The notes beneath the pieces are model-generated. The model made no database searches. It was given only the letters and a program-made list of their open reading frames with translations, and was not told the origin of the DNA. Shown piece by piece: positions 25,048 to 36,778 of a DNA stretch of 50,251 bases. The first letter of the stretch is position 1. Every line of letters begins with the position of its first letter. Position numbers and translations under genes: made by a program. This stretch comes from Ophiosphaerella korrae (lineage: Eukaryota > Ascomycota > Dothideomycetes > Pleosporales > Phaeosphaeriaceae): NCBI GenBank assembly GCA_028456385.1, contig JALNQF010000306.1, positions 1-50,251 on the forward strand, given 5' to 3'.

Positions 25048-25470
25048 TATAACAGGCCTCCTATTGTTAACTATAGGAACTTATCTAGGGAGGCTAGTAG
25101 ATTAAGAGATAATAATAAAAGTTTATATTAGGATCTACAATAACTATAAACAATAGAAGATGTTTTATAACTATCTTGTATTAGCGTTCTGTAGTTAAAG
25201 GATTAAATTACTAATACTATCCTAATAATACGTATTACTAGTAACTATATACTTGCTATAATCTATAATCTATATTTGCTAAGATTAATAGATTATAGAT
25301 TAGCCTAATCTATAATCTACTATTGCTAAGAGTCTATAGATTATAGATTACTCTAAGTATCTTAATTATATATAGCTTCCTAGTTAGACTTATAGCCTTT
25401 AGAGTTATATAAGACTAGGCTTATAGGATTAATTAGTTCTATCTATAGATCTTCTATTACTACTATAATA
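25048..25470 (-). repeat. 5' LTR of B2
   Basis: It is 423 bp and pairs with 18457-18879. The region 25259-25350 contains AT-rich inverted repeats (ATCTATAATC against GATTATAGAT) that define LTR type c, also seen in the 3' LTR at 42935 and the fragment at 36094. The internal region that follows on the minus strand starts CCTTGCTAATCTAG. Confidence 0.93.
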
Positions 25471-26910
25471 TAAAGCTTTTTTAATAACTTTATATAAACT
25501 ATAGTAAAAAGATACTTTTATATAAGTATAAGTAAAAAGTTTAATAAAAGTTAAAAGTACTTAGATAATAAGAAAGTCTTAAGATATAAAAGTAAAGTAT
25601 ATATTCTAGAAGAACTTACTATTTAGTAAAAAATTCTACTCTAGTATTATAACTTATATATAGCTAGCTACTTTAGTATATATAAAATACTTAAGTTAAT
25701 TATAAAATACTATTACTAGCTATTAATAAAGTAAAATATTTAAGAATATATAAAGACTTATATAATATACTAGTAAAGTAAAGTACTAAAGTATAAGTAG
25801 TATAAAGAATTATTTTTTATACTAATTCTAAGTAATATCTTTAAAGAAGTCTCTTAGACTTTATTATAAGCCTCTTACTTTTAAAAAATAGCTTAAAGTA
25901 TATATATAATATAATACTAGTAATAGTAAACTACTTATTTAAAATAGCTATCTATATCCTAGTACTTAAAAAGTAGAATATATAATAGTTTATAAAAGTA
26001 TACTTTAATAATTTTATCTTAAACTATAGTATATTAAAAGGTATTATATTAAACTAAGAGTTAATCTTTACTTTAAACTTTTAAGTAAAAATATACTACT
26101 AACTATAAGTAAAGTATAAGCTAAGTATAGCTTTTTACTTATAAACTAATAAGTAAACTAAATATTAAAATTAAACTCTAGAATAGTATTTAAGAATATT
26201 TATAATAAAGAATTAAGATAATTAAGTTACTTTACTAAAAATAGTATAATTTATATATAATAACTTAATTTATAAAAAAATAAAGATAATACCTTTTTAT
26301 ACTATACTAAGTAAATACTTAATTTTTATATACTTACTTAAAGATAGTAAGCTAGAAAAAAAAGTACTAAATACTATTTAAAAAGTAAAGTATATATATA
26401 GTATATAAGTAATACTTATAAAGTTTTTATAAAAAGTATAAGTATATTAAGTATAGTACTATAATAATAAATATAAACTAAAAGTTTTTTTTTAAAAAAA
26501 AAGGAGCTAGTTTTACTAAGTATAAAAAACTTAAGTTTTACTTACTAACTATATAAAAAGCTATTAGATAAGTTTATTAAACTATTTTAAGTATAAGATA
26601 TAGTAAGAATATAAGTATACTACTTACTCTTACTACTTTACTATTATATTTATAATGTATTTTATATTTCTTTTTTTAAGAAATAGAAACTTTAATTAGG
26701 TATAAAAGATAATACCTAGCTACTTAAAGTAATAGAAAAAAGAAAAAAAGTATAAAAAGTTAAAAGAATCCTAAAAAAATATAAAAAGAAAAGTTAGCTA
26801 AAATACTTCTTTAAATAAAAAGGAGATAATAAATCTTAAAATATATAGACTTTTACTATAAATTTTAAATATATAGATAAACTACTTAAAGAGTTTAATT
26901 TAGCTTAAAG
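25471..26910 (+). pseudogene. C pol remnant, part 2 (integrase, GPY/F domain, chromodomain)
   Basis: The frame resumes after the duplicated TAAAG. The integrase zinc-binding region is at about 25610-25800 (YILEELTI, then a histidine/cysteine pattern turned into Tyr). The catalytic core is at about 25880-26240, including a segment that reads like a relic of the DRGSLFTS type and one like AFYLQTNK. The GPY/F-type module is at about 26490-26680 (KLLDKFI followed by VFYISFF). A chromodomain is at about 26740-26900, where K-stop-KGDN marks the KWKG motif with its Trp lost and a TAG marks the later Trp. The family therefore also targeted chromatin, as chromoviruses do. Confidence 0.87.
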
Positions 26911-27120
26911 CGCTTTATAATTAAAATAAACGTAAAAAGTATAATTTATATACTTAAAATATACTTATAAAGTAAACTATATAATCTAACTTTTAGCTTT
27001 ATAGCTAAGTATCTATATATATAAAATAAATAATTATACTATAAACTATTTCTTTTCTACTTATAAAATAAGCCTAAACTACTTTCTATTTATATCTTAC
27101 TTACTTTTAAAAAGTAAAAC

Positions 27121-27235
27121 GTCTTAATCTTTTACTTTTTTTTTTTTTCTACTTCTTCTTCTTTACTTCTATTTTCTTTTTTTCTTTTTTTTTACTACTA
27201 TCTTTTTATTATTTTCTTTATTATTAACTTATTTT
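27121..27235 (+). repeat. Pyrimidine-rich tract
   Basis: This low-complexity run of T with scattered C (TTTTTTTTTTTTCTACTTCT and similar) is broken by a few TAC steps. On the minus strand it is purine-rich and could be a polypurine tract of an unrecognised element or simple sequence. No function is assigned. Confidence 0.7.
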
Positions 27236-28048
27236 ATAAAAAAGTAGCTATAGTAAGTTTAAAAAGTAGTTAGTATATACTATATAAATATAGTATAAGT
27301 AAATATATAATATAGTAAAGGTAGCTTAAAATCTCTATTAATACTTTAACTAAACTCTACTACTAAGCTATAAAGCTACGCTACTTAGTTAAAATAAGCT
27401 CTAAAAACTAAGGTATAGTTATAAGTATTTAAGTAAGTACTTTTAAGAAAGTACTACTATAAGTAGTAAGGTACTTATAGTTTAATAGCTTTAAGTTAAA
27501 AGTATACTAAGTATAAGTAAGCTTAATACTAGTATAGTATACCTCTAAGTTAGTTTTAAAAGTAGTAGTATTAGATATAGTAGTATTATATATATTATAA
27601 AGCTTATAAAAATAGTTAATATATTTATTAAGTATAGAAAGTACTTATTTATATTAGTTAAAGCGTATATAAAGAGTATATCTCTAAAATAAGTACTAAA
27701 GTATAGCTACTATAATTACTAATAGAATAATACTAGTAATAATACTTTAAGTATAGTATAAGTAAGTAGTATATAAAGTATTATAATTAGCGTACTTAGT
27801 ATCTATACTTTACTTAAAAGGTAAAGCTTAATAGATATTACTTTTCTTAATAAATTTTAAGTAAAGATAGTAAACTATAGTAATAATTACTAAGTATATA
27901 CTATAGTAGATAAGAAGATAAGTAAAATAATTATAAAAAGAAAAATATTTTTTTATATAAGCTTTACTAAGAGAAAATAATATAATATAATTATATAAGT
28001 AATAATCTTTTACTTATTATTAAATATAAATAGAATATTATATATAAG

Positions 28049-28050
<2 letters not shown>

Positions 28051-28100
<50 letters not shown>
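28051..28100 (+). repeat. (TAA)n microsatellite
   Basis: About 16 to 17 perfect TAA units in a row are followed by CGCTTAATAT. The perfection in a strongly mutated setting suggests slippage growth after RIP, or that the run was never C/G-containing. Confidence 0.95.
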
Positions 28101-28101
<1 letters not shown>

Positions 28102-28473
28102 GCTTAATATATAGGTATAGTGCGTAAGGTATATAAATACTTTTTTTTCTTTTTCTTTAAAAGTTTAGAGTTTTTATTAAAGTTATACTTTAAAAAGCTA
28201 GTAAAAATACTAGCTAGAAGTAGAAGCTTTATAATAAAGAGTCTCTAAATACTTAAGACTTTTATAAACTCTAGTATAAGTTAAAAAAGTAAAGCTAAAA
28301 TACTAAAAATTATAATATTATATAGTAATAATCTAAAGTAAAGCTAATATACTATATAGGTATATAAAAGGCTTAATACTTATAAAGAAAGTAAAGTAAG
28401 TATTATTCTTCTTTAGATACTAGTAGTACTATTAAATACTATCTATTATTTTTTTACTATTTCTTATAGCTTA

Positions 28474-28914
28474 TATAATAGGTTGTTACTAGAGTCGACT
28501 TCTTAGTGCCCTAAGAGTATTAGTAGATTAAGAGTTAATAGTAAAAGCTTAGATTATAATCTATAATAACTATAAATAGTAGAAGATGTTTTGCAACTAT
28601 CTTGTACTAGCGTTCTATAGTTAATAGATTAAATTACTAATACTATCCTATTAATACGTATCCTACTAACTATATACCTATATATCTTAGCTAGCTTCGT
28701 GCTTCGCGTTTACTAAGATCGTAAATCGCAAATTTATTACGTACTTAGCTTTGTACTTTGTATTTACTAAGATTATAAATTGCGAATTTATTACGTGTCC
28801 CTATTATAGTTAGCTTCTTAGTCTAACTTGTTCTCCTATAGATTATATACGTTGTTATTATCTATAGTAGGGCTAATTAGCTTAAATTAGTTTTCTCTTA
28901 TTATAGCTATAATA
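28474..28914 (-). repeat. 3' LTR of B3
   Basis: It is 441 bp, type b. It contains two tandem copies of a roughly 55-bp module (about 28690-28800) of the form TTAGCTTTGTACTTTGTA with an AAATCGCAAATTTATTACGT core. The left copy keeps several CpG sites (CTTCGTGCTTCGCG). Confidence 0.92.
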
Positions 28915-29439
28915 CTATTCTCCTCTTTAGATAGGTTCTTGTTTCTCTATCTTAGACCTAAAGTTATTAGTCTAGTTTCTTTATTTATCTCTAGTTCTTT
29001 ATTATTCTCTATATCTTCGTATTCTAATTGTAATAAGCTTCTTCTTATTACTTATGTTACTCGTAATAAGGTTAAAATATTTCCTTATACCTATTATACT
29101 TAATTAAAACTTACTTATCTTATATCTTTAAAGGATAGTAAATACTATAATAAGTATATCCTAGCTAATATCTAATATAAGTATATACTATCTAGTATTT
29201 CTCTTATAGAGTATAAGTATTTAATTTTTATATAGTCTCTTTTTACTAAATTATATAGAGTAAGCTATTAACTAAGCTTAAGAAATACTATTATTATAGC
29301 TTATAGAGGCTAAGGCTAAGTATAAGCTAACTCTTTATAAGCTAGTAGATCTTTATTTTTGTATTAAGTGTTTTTATAAGATAAAGGCGTATAATAACAC
29401 TAAATTATCTAAATAGTCTTGTACCTTAGAAGCTAAGAT
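28915..29439 (-). other. B3 3' untranslated region
   Basis: It is homologous to 18880-19449 of B2 but diverged, with small length changes. The purine-rich run next to the LTR reads, on the minus strand, CTAAAGAGGAGAATAG. The antisense frame seen in B2 is interrupted by several stops here. Confidence 0.65.
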
Positions 29440-32400
29440 AGACCTTAAGGATATAGTTTAGGCTGTGCTAGCTCTTACTATATTAGGCGTTTCTAACGCC
29501 TCTCTTTTTAGCGCTAGTAGTGCTAATTTTCTTAGTTTACTATAAGGCGCTCTAGAGGGTTTTAATTTTAGAACTCCTCTAGTTTCTTAGAGTAATTAAG
29601 ATTATCCTCTAGTTCCTATATTTTCTCCTATAGTTATCCTTTTTTATCTATACTTATCTATTCTATTAAGTAGTAGTTTCTTCTATTACAGAACTAGTAT
29701 TATAGGATTTTCTTAACTTCTTATTCTTCTTGTTCTCTATATATATCTACTTTATATACTAGTAGTTCTACTTCTTATAGTACTTGTTCTAGTAGAGCTA
29801 TATAGAATATTAGGTATATTCTTATCTTATTTAGTAGCTTTAATCTAAATATAACTAGTATAACTTCTTCCTTAATTTTATATAGTCTTATCTTAACGTA
29901 GTCTAATTTTAAACTTAGGCGCTTACTCTTAATATTTTTTTATACTAACTATACTTTTTCTCTCTTTTTAAATTAGGGTCCCTCTTTATACTTCTTATTA
30001 TAGTACTTTACTATTTAATTATATAAGAATTCTATATCCTATCTTAGTTAATTATATATATCCTTAAGTTTGTTAGCAAAGTTTTCTCTTTTTAGAGACT
30101 AAGATATCTAATTTCTTAGTATCTAGTATACGTTAGGTTTAAATCTATAGTTCGCGAAGAAAAGTAATACTCTTATTACTATATTCTTTACGCTATTATA
30201 TACTAGTTGTACTATAAGTAGTAGCTATACTTAATTATTCTAGTTATAATTAAAGTAGTATCTTAGGTATTGTTCTACTATCTAATTTATTTATTCTAAC
30301 TATCTATCTATTTATAGGTAATATGCTATAGACATTATATATTTAATTTCTAATTATACTATTATTGTTCCCTATAGTTTTAATATAAATTGTACGTCTC
30401 TATCTATAATAATCTTATCTAGTAGTCTATATTAACTAATTATAGTTCCTAGAACCTAGTATATAGTAACTTCTATCCTACTTTTTTCTTTATATAGTCT
30501 AAAGTATATATACTTTATAAGCTTATCTACTATTATTAAGATTCTATTATATTTAACTCCTAATATTAGGTCTTTAGACTTTAGTAACTTCGTAATAAAG
30601 TCTATTGTAATAACTCTCTATAGTTATTCTAGTACTTCTACTAGTTGTAATATTCTATATAGTATATATCTATTGTATTTATTCTTTTAATATTCTATAT
30701 AGTCTCGTAGTACCTCTATTACTAATTGTCTTGCTTTTAGAATATAGTAATCTTGTAGTAGTCTATCTAATATTTTCTTAATACCTTAGTAACTATATAC
30801 TAGTAATTTATAGAATTATTGTATAAATTCTCTCTAGATCTTCTTTAGAATGTATATTCTTCTATAGGCTTATATAAATCTTTCTTAGATTTCTAGTTTT
30901 TCTATTTCTTTAGATACTTCTTTTATTATTTTCTAAATCTATTTATCTAGCTTACTACTCTTCCTTTTAAGTGTTGTAGCTATTTTATATATATTTAGGA
31001 CTAAGTATCTTTTTTTATTCTTAACTAGAACTATACTAGTAGCGCTTACTTCTTCTTATAAGTCTAGCCTTCTACTAAGGGCGTCTATAAACTAATTATC
31101 TTTCCCTTTTATATATATAATTTCTATATTAAACGTTAATAAGTATTCCTACTATCTTATATAGTATTATAATAATTCTTTATTTATTATAAATCTTATA
31201 AGATTCTTATAGTCTATATAGACCTTTATCTAATACTTTGCTCTTTATAGGTATACTCTCTATTACTTAAATACTTTATAGATTACTAGTATTTCTTTAT
31301 TATAGATTAAGTAGTTAAGTTCTACTATCTTTATTTTCTTAAAGAAGTACTTAACTAAGTATTCTTTTTTAGTCTCTAGGTCTTCCTATATTAGTGCTAT
31401 TCTATAGACTAAGTTAAATACGTCTATCTTTACTATTACTAGTAGGTCTAGATTATATATTCTAATAACTAGGTTTTCTATAAACTTCTTCTTAATCTTC
31501 TTAAATACTTTATTGTATTCTTTTATCTATTTAAATAGTGTATCCTTTTTTATAAGTCTTGTTATTAGTTCTATATCTTTAGACTATCTTACTATTAACT
31601 TTCTACAAAAGTTAGCTAGTCTATAAAATTATTGTACTTCTTTTAGATTTCTTAGTATTAGCTATTTATTAATTAACTTAATCTTTTCTAGATTAATTTT
31701 AATCTTTCTTAGTTCTATAATAAACCCTAGGAAATCTATTTTCTTTATATAGAACTCGTATTTTCTTATCTTAAGAAATATTTTAGCTTCTACTAGTTTT
31801 TTTAGTACTTTATATATATATTATATATATTCTTCCTCTATTTCTAAGAATATAAAGATGTTATCTAAGTATACAAATATAAATATATCTAAGTACTCTC
31901 TTAGTACTATATTAATCCTTTCTTAGAATACTACTAGTATATTTGTTAAGCTAAATAGCATAACTAAATATTTATATAATCCCTATTATATTCTAAATAC
32001 TATTTTCTATTTATTACCTTCTTTAATTCTAATTTAGTAGTAAGCGTTCTAGATATCTAACTTTGTAAAGATTGTTGCTTTCTATAGTTTATCTTGTATT
32101 ATATCTATTTTTAGTAAAAGGTATTAGTTCTTATTTATAATTGCGTTAGTCTTTTTAAAGTCTATATAAGGTCTTTTGTTACTTGTTTTTTTTTTTGTCT
32201 ATAAAGATAAGTCTATAAGCTACTAAGGATTTAGATTCTCTTATCTATTCTTTTTTTATTATATTTTAAATAAATACTTATTTAATCTTTAATTTTTCTT
32301 CTATTTTCTAGTAGACTAGGCTCTATCTTACGTCTTTTTCTTCTTCTATTTCTATTACTAAGTCCTATAGTTAATATTTTAGAAGGTAATCTTTAGGTTC

Positions 32401-35056
32401 TATAAGTTATTCTTCCTATTTCTTATATTCTTCTAGGAATTCTTCCTTGTAGGTGTTCTTATAGGCCTTTAACGTATCTATTCTATAGTAGTTAATCTTC
32501 TCTATTCTCTAATTAATGTGTAGGTTAGTTATTTATAACTATAGTATACCTAATATTATATCTTGTTTATTATTAATTGTTGTTATGTCTATAACTATGT
32601 TCTTAATTTCTAGTCCTTCTAACCTTAGTATTAAGGGTGCTATCTTAAACTATATTAGTTCCTAGAATAGTTTTCTTTCGATTATACTTAGTTATTAAGG
32701 ATATTTCTTTATTATATACTTTATTCCCTGTGTTTTTATAAACTTTTTTAATATAAAGTTTCTTATAGCTCTACTATTAATTATTAATTATACTTTCTTT
32801 TCTTAGTATATACTTATTTTTATAATATATAGGCCTTTTATACTTATTAGTTTTTCTTGTTTAGGTAGTTTTGTAAATTGTCTATCTTTCTAGGGCTATA
32901 GGCCTACTTTAAGTTTATATTCTTTGTATTTTAGATACTTATTATATATATATTTATACTATAGTCCTCTTTAGACGCATTTCTTAGATAGTTTTAGGCC
33001 TAGTCTTACTACTATATATCTATCTTCTAGGATTACTTTCTATCCTTAGATATTTTCTACTAGAATTACTCTTATATAGTTATAGCCTTTTCTCTTTATA
33101 GGCTATACGCTATTATTTACTTTAGGGTTTCTATATATAATATAATTCTTATCTAGGTATAATATCTATAATACTTTAAAGTATACTAGGTGTTTTAGAT
33201 CTATTATTTTATTATCTCCTTCTTAGTATTTACTTCTACTAGGTATATCTATTATTAGGATATAGTATACTACTAGTACTCTTAGTATATAGGCTTTATT
33301 AATCTATTACGTTTTTCTTACAAAGTATTACTATTCTTTTTATATAGGTATTCTTCTTACTATAACTATATATTACTTTATCTATTCTTAAAATAGTATA
33401 AACTTTATTTCTTTAGGATTACGTTCTTTCTAGTCTTTATACACTTCTTCTATACTTATAACTAGTAAGTATTTTTAAACAAACTTCTATTCTTTATTTT
33501 ATTCTTCTATATTACTTGTTGTATAGCTATTATAACTATATATTATTAGCTAGGTATACTCTATATCTCTTATACTAACTTGTTTCTTACTTCCTTATAG
33601 TCTTTTAGAGGTAGTTGTAGTAGTCTCTTTATCTAGTACTAGTCCTTTAGCCTAGATTAATAGTACTAGGGGCTCTTCCCTTTCTAAGTCTTCTATTAGT
33701 AAGTCTATTACTTAGGCTATCTCTTTTAGCTAAGCTTTTATTCTTTCCTTTATTATAGCTACTTTCTATCTCTATTATAAGAAGTATCTTACTCTCTATT
33801 TACTAAAAAGATATATATAGTAGTTGTCTTTATAATAAAAGGTCTAATAGAGTATTATATATTATACTTCTTTACTCCTAGCTACCTTCTCTTAAGGTTT
33901 AGCCTATACTTGTAGTACTTCTTTCTTTTTCTTAGTTATCTTTAACTAGGTTTCTTTCTTTAGGTCTTTACTTTTATAATCTTTTATAAAGTGTCCTAGT
34001 TTCCTGTATTTATAATATACTATATCCTTTCTTTTCTTTAATTAGTAGTCTTTTACGTAGTAGCTTAGTTTACTATAGTTAAAGTATATAAAGTCTTTAT
34101 TCTTCTTTTTCTTTCTATCTTTATTAGCGTTAAGAATTATAAGGTCTCTCTTATTATAGTTCTAGGTATAAACTCTATATTTATTCTTCTTTTATTCTTA
34201 AAGATTATTATTAATTTATATTACTTATTACTTTAGGGCTTCTAGTGTCCTTAGTTTCTCTATATATATTATCTTGTATTAGATCTTAGAGTTTAGTCTT
34301 TACTTAAATTGTAATATTAAAGCTAACTTATTCTATTCTATATTCTAAGATAGTTATTTAAACTATAATATATACTTTAGAATACTTTAACTTTGTATAA
34401 GCTTTTTTAGCTACTCTTTAGCTTATTAGGTAACGTTTATATCTCTAAATACTACTCTTATTTGTTTAGTAAAGTACTTATAACTTCTAAAAATAGCTCT
34501 AGTTTTGTCTTTCTAGGTTATTAGAGAGTATATCGTGTAATCTATCTAGTAAGGTTTATACTATCTTATTATATCTTCTTTAAGGTATAACCTAATATAT
34601 ATTACTTTCTTTTCTTCTATGTTAAAGTATAGTACTTGTATATCTATCTAGAGTTGTACTAAGGTAATAAAGGGTCTTAGTTTCTCCCTTGTTCTATTAA
34701 ACTTCTTAAGGATAGGTATTTTAGGTAGTTTCTTTATCGTACTTATTACTAGACGTTATATAATTAGTTCTATCTAATTCTAACCTTTAATAATAGCTTT
34801 AATCTATACTTTATTCTACTTTGCGTAATCTTATAGTTCCTTGTTCTATATTTCTAAAGTATTAATTACTATTTTTATATCTTCTTTGTCTAAGATTAAA
34901 TTATTAATTTAGTCTTTAATTATTTCTTATATAGTACTATTAGACTTATAACTACTTTTAAGGGCTTTGCTTATTTTAGTTAAACTTTCTACTATTGTAT
35001 TAGCTAGACTATACGCTACTTACGCTTTACTTCTCGCAATAACTAAATTAGTAAGG
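29440..35056 (-). pseudogene. B3 gag-pol remnant
   Basis: Read on the minus strand from 35056: gag; zinc knuckles at about 33985-34110; protease at about 32490-32810; RT at about 31730-32330 with its catalytic box read as YLDN near 31870. RNase H is at about 31310-31465 and integrase at about 30180-30880. The chromodomain-like stretch is at about 29630-29690, and a Gln/Glu/Arg-rich tail runs to about 29440. The protein relic aligns with B2, but with some non-transition changes, so B2 and B3 come from separate source lineages. It has many TAA/TAG stops. Confidence 0.91.
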
Positions 35057-35497
35057 TGTAATAAGTTGTTACTAGGGTTAACTTCCTAGTACCCTAAAAG
35101 TATTAGTAGATTAAGAGTTAATAGTAAAAGCTTAGATTATAATCTATAATAACTATAAATAGTAGAAGATGTTTTACAACTATCTTATACTAGCGTTCTA
35201 TAGTTAATAAATTAAATTGCTAATACTATCCTATTAATATATATCCTACTAACTATATACCTATGTATCTTAGCTAGCTTTGTACTTCGCGTTTACTAAG
35301 ATCGCGAATTACAAATTTATTACGTACTTAGCTTTGTACTTTATATTTACTAAGATTGTAAATTGTAAATTTATCACGTATCCCTATTATAGTTAGCTTC
35401 CTAGTCTAACTCGTTCTTTTATAGTTTGTATACGTTATTATTATCTATAGTAGGGCTAATTAGCTTAAATTAGTTTTCTCTTGTTATAGCTATAACA
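35057..35497 (-). repeat. 5' LTR of B3
   Basis: It is 441 bp, equal to its partner. The element-sense start is at 35497 (TGTTATAGCTATAACAAG) with the TG terminus intact, and the end is at 35057 with CA intact. This copy therefore shows the unmutated termini of the family. It is followed by the target duplication GCCTA. Confidence 0.93.
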
Positions 35498-35534
35498 GCC
35501 TATAGTAAGTACTATTATTTTCTAGCTACTCTTT

Positions 35535-36093
35535 AATATATTTATTATTAATTATTATTATATCTATAACTACGTTTTAATTCTTTAATCCTTTTACTTA
35601 TAATATAGAAGGTACTATTTTAAACCTAATAAGTTCTTAGAATAGTTTTCTTTTAATTATACTAAGTTATTAAGAGTATTTCTTTATTATATAATATATT
35701 CCTTACTTTTTTATAAACTTCTTTAATATAAAGTTTTTTATAGCTTTACTATTAATTATAATATATATCTTTTTTCTTTAAAAAGTACTTATTTTTATAA
35801 TATATAAGCTTTTTATACTTTTTAGCTATTTTTACTTAGGTATCTTTATAAATTATCTATCTTTCTAAAGCTATTACTTTATTCTAAGTTTATATTCTTT
35901 ATATTTTAGATATTTATTATATATATATTTATACTATAGTCTTCTTATAATATATTTCTTAGATAGCTTAGGTCTTAGTTTTACTACTATATATCTTTTT
36001 TCTAGTATTACTTCTTATCTTAGAATATCTTTTACTATAATTATATTTTTATAGTTATAGCTTCTTCTTTTTATAAGCTATATATAGTTATTA
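35535..36093 (-). pseudogene. Isolated family B internal fragment (protease region)
   Basis: It is the reverse complement of about 560 bases of a B internal region, equivalent to B2 about 22555-23105, covering the protease and the segment between gag and protease. It is far more RIP-mutated than B2 or B3. Its right end is cut by the B LTR that starts at 36094. Its left end is 30 bases from the B3 target duplication, and the bases between (35503-35534) do not match B. It is a relic of an old insertion. Confidence 0.83.
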
Positions 36094-36335
36094 TATTATA
36101 AATATAATAAGAGAAATTAAGATAGAGCTAATTAACTTAAGCTTAGACACTAATAAAGTATAAGATAAGTAGAGTAATAACTTTAATTAAGAAACTACTT
36201 ATAACTAAGATACGTAGTAGTAATCTATAATTATATATAAATAGATTAGTAGTAATCTATAATATTATATAGATAGATTAATATAAGTATATAGCTAATA
36301 GTATATATATTATTAGAATAGTATTAGTAATTTAA
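36094..36335 (+). repeat. Truncated family B LTR, type c
   Basis: It starts TATTATAAATATAATAAGAG and matches the first 242 bases or so of the LTR at 42935, including the AATCTATAAT-type repeats, though mutated further. It stops at 36335, where the LTR of the composite element begins. The last five bases, TTTAA, would be the target duplication of that insertion. The rest of the LTR is not found. Confidence 0.82.
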
Positions 36336-36778
36336 TATTATAGCTATAACAAGAGAAAACTAATTTAAACTAATTAGCTTTACTATAGATAATAACAACG
36401 TATATAACCTATAGAGAAATAAACTAGATTAGGAGACTAACTATAATAAAGACACGTAATAGATTTATAATTTATAATCTTAGTAAATATAAAGTATAAA
36501 GTTAAGTACGTAATAGATTTATAATTTACGATTTTAGTAAATATAAAGTATAAAGTTAGCTAAGAACTCTAGGTATATAGTTAGTAGGATACGTATTATT
36601 AGAATAGTATTAGTAATTTAATCTTTTAACTATAGAACGCTAGTATAAGATAGTTATAAAATATCTTCTACTATTTATAAGTTATTATAGATCTTTATAT
36701 AAACTTTTATTATTAACTCTTAATCTACTAACTTTTTAAGAATAGCTACTTGTAGTTAATAATAAGAGGCCTATTATA
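36336..36778 (+). repeat. Type b LTR, 5' end of the composite
   Basis: It is 443 bp, starting TATTATAGCTATAACAAG and ending CCTATTATA. It contains two tandem modules (about 36453-36560) with AATAGATTTATAATTTA cores. It matches the B3 LTRs in type and the truncated LTR at 46514. The 5-bp left flank is TTTAA. Confidence 0.9.

Larger units (their letters stand above)
18457..25470 (-). mobile_element. Family B copy B2, full length, least mutated
   Basis: This is a complete element of 7014 bp on the minus strand, inserted into C with a perfect target duplication TAAAG. The LTRs at 18457-18879 and 25048-25470 have equal length (423 bp). I count about 25 differences between them, all transitions and no indels. 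It keeps many TG, CA and CG dinucleotides that the other copies have lost, so it is a young insertion with moderate RIP. It is still inactivated by many stops. Confidence 0.96.
17357..26910 (+). mobile_element. Family C Ty3/Gypsy chromovirus remnant, interrupted by B2
   Basis: This is a plus-strand pol relic in two pieces, 17357-18456 and 25471-26910. They are separated by B2, with the target duplication TAAAG on each side (18452-18456 and 25471-25475). It starts inside RT just before the catalytic box, so the 5' LTR, gag, protease and most of RT are gone. It ends with a chromodomain. No LTR for this family could be identified. It is unlike A and B in sequence and strongly mutated. Confidence 0.88.
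26911..28473. other. Unassigned DNA between C and B3
   Basis: This is 1.5 kb with no recognised domain. The first part could contain the 3' UTR and LTR of element C, but there is no second copy in the window to define it. It holds a pyrimidine-rich tract (27121-27235) and a TAA microsatellite (28051-28100). CA and TG are depleted throughout. It originally continued into 35503-35534, since B3 and its target duplication separate the two. Confidence 0.5.
28474..35497 (-). mobile_element. Family B copy B3, full length
   Basis: This is a complete minus-strand element of 7024 bp with 441-bp LTRs at 28474-28914 and 35057-35497. The target duplication reads GCTTA on the left (28469-28473) and GCCTA on the right (35498-35502), one transition apart. 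It is less mutated than B1 but more than B2 and has no open frame. The LTR end in sense reads TTACA at 35057, which gives the true CA terminus of the family. Confidence 0.95.

Noticed and set aside
28051..28100. TAA array as a CRISPR-like or regulatory repeat
   Set aside because: It is a plain trinucleotide run without spacers, so a microsatellite.
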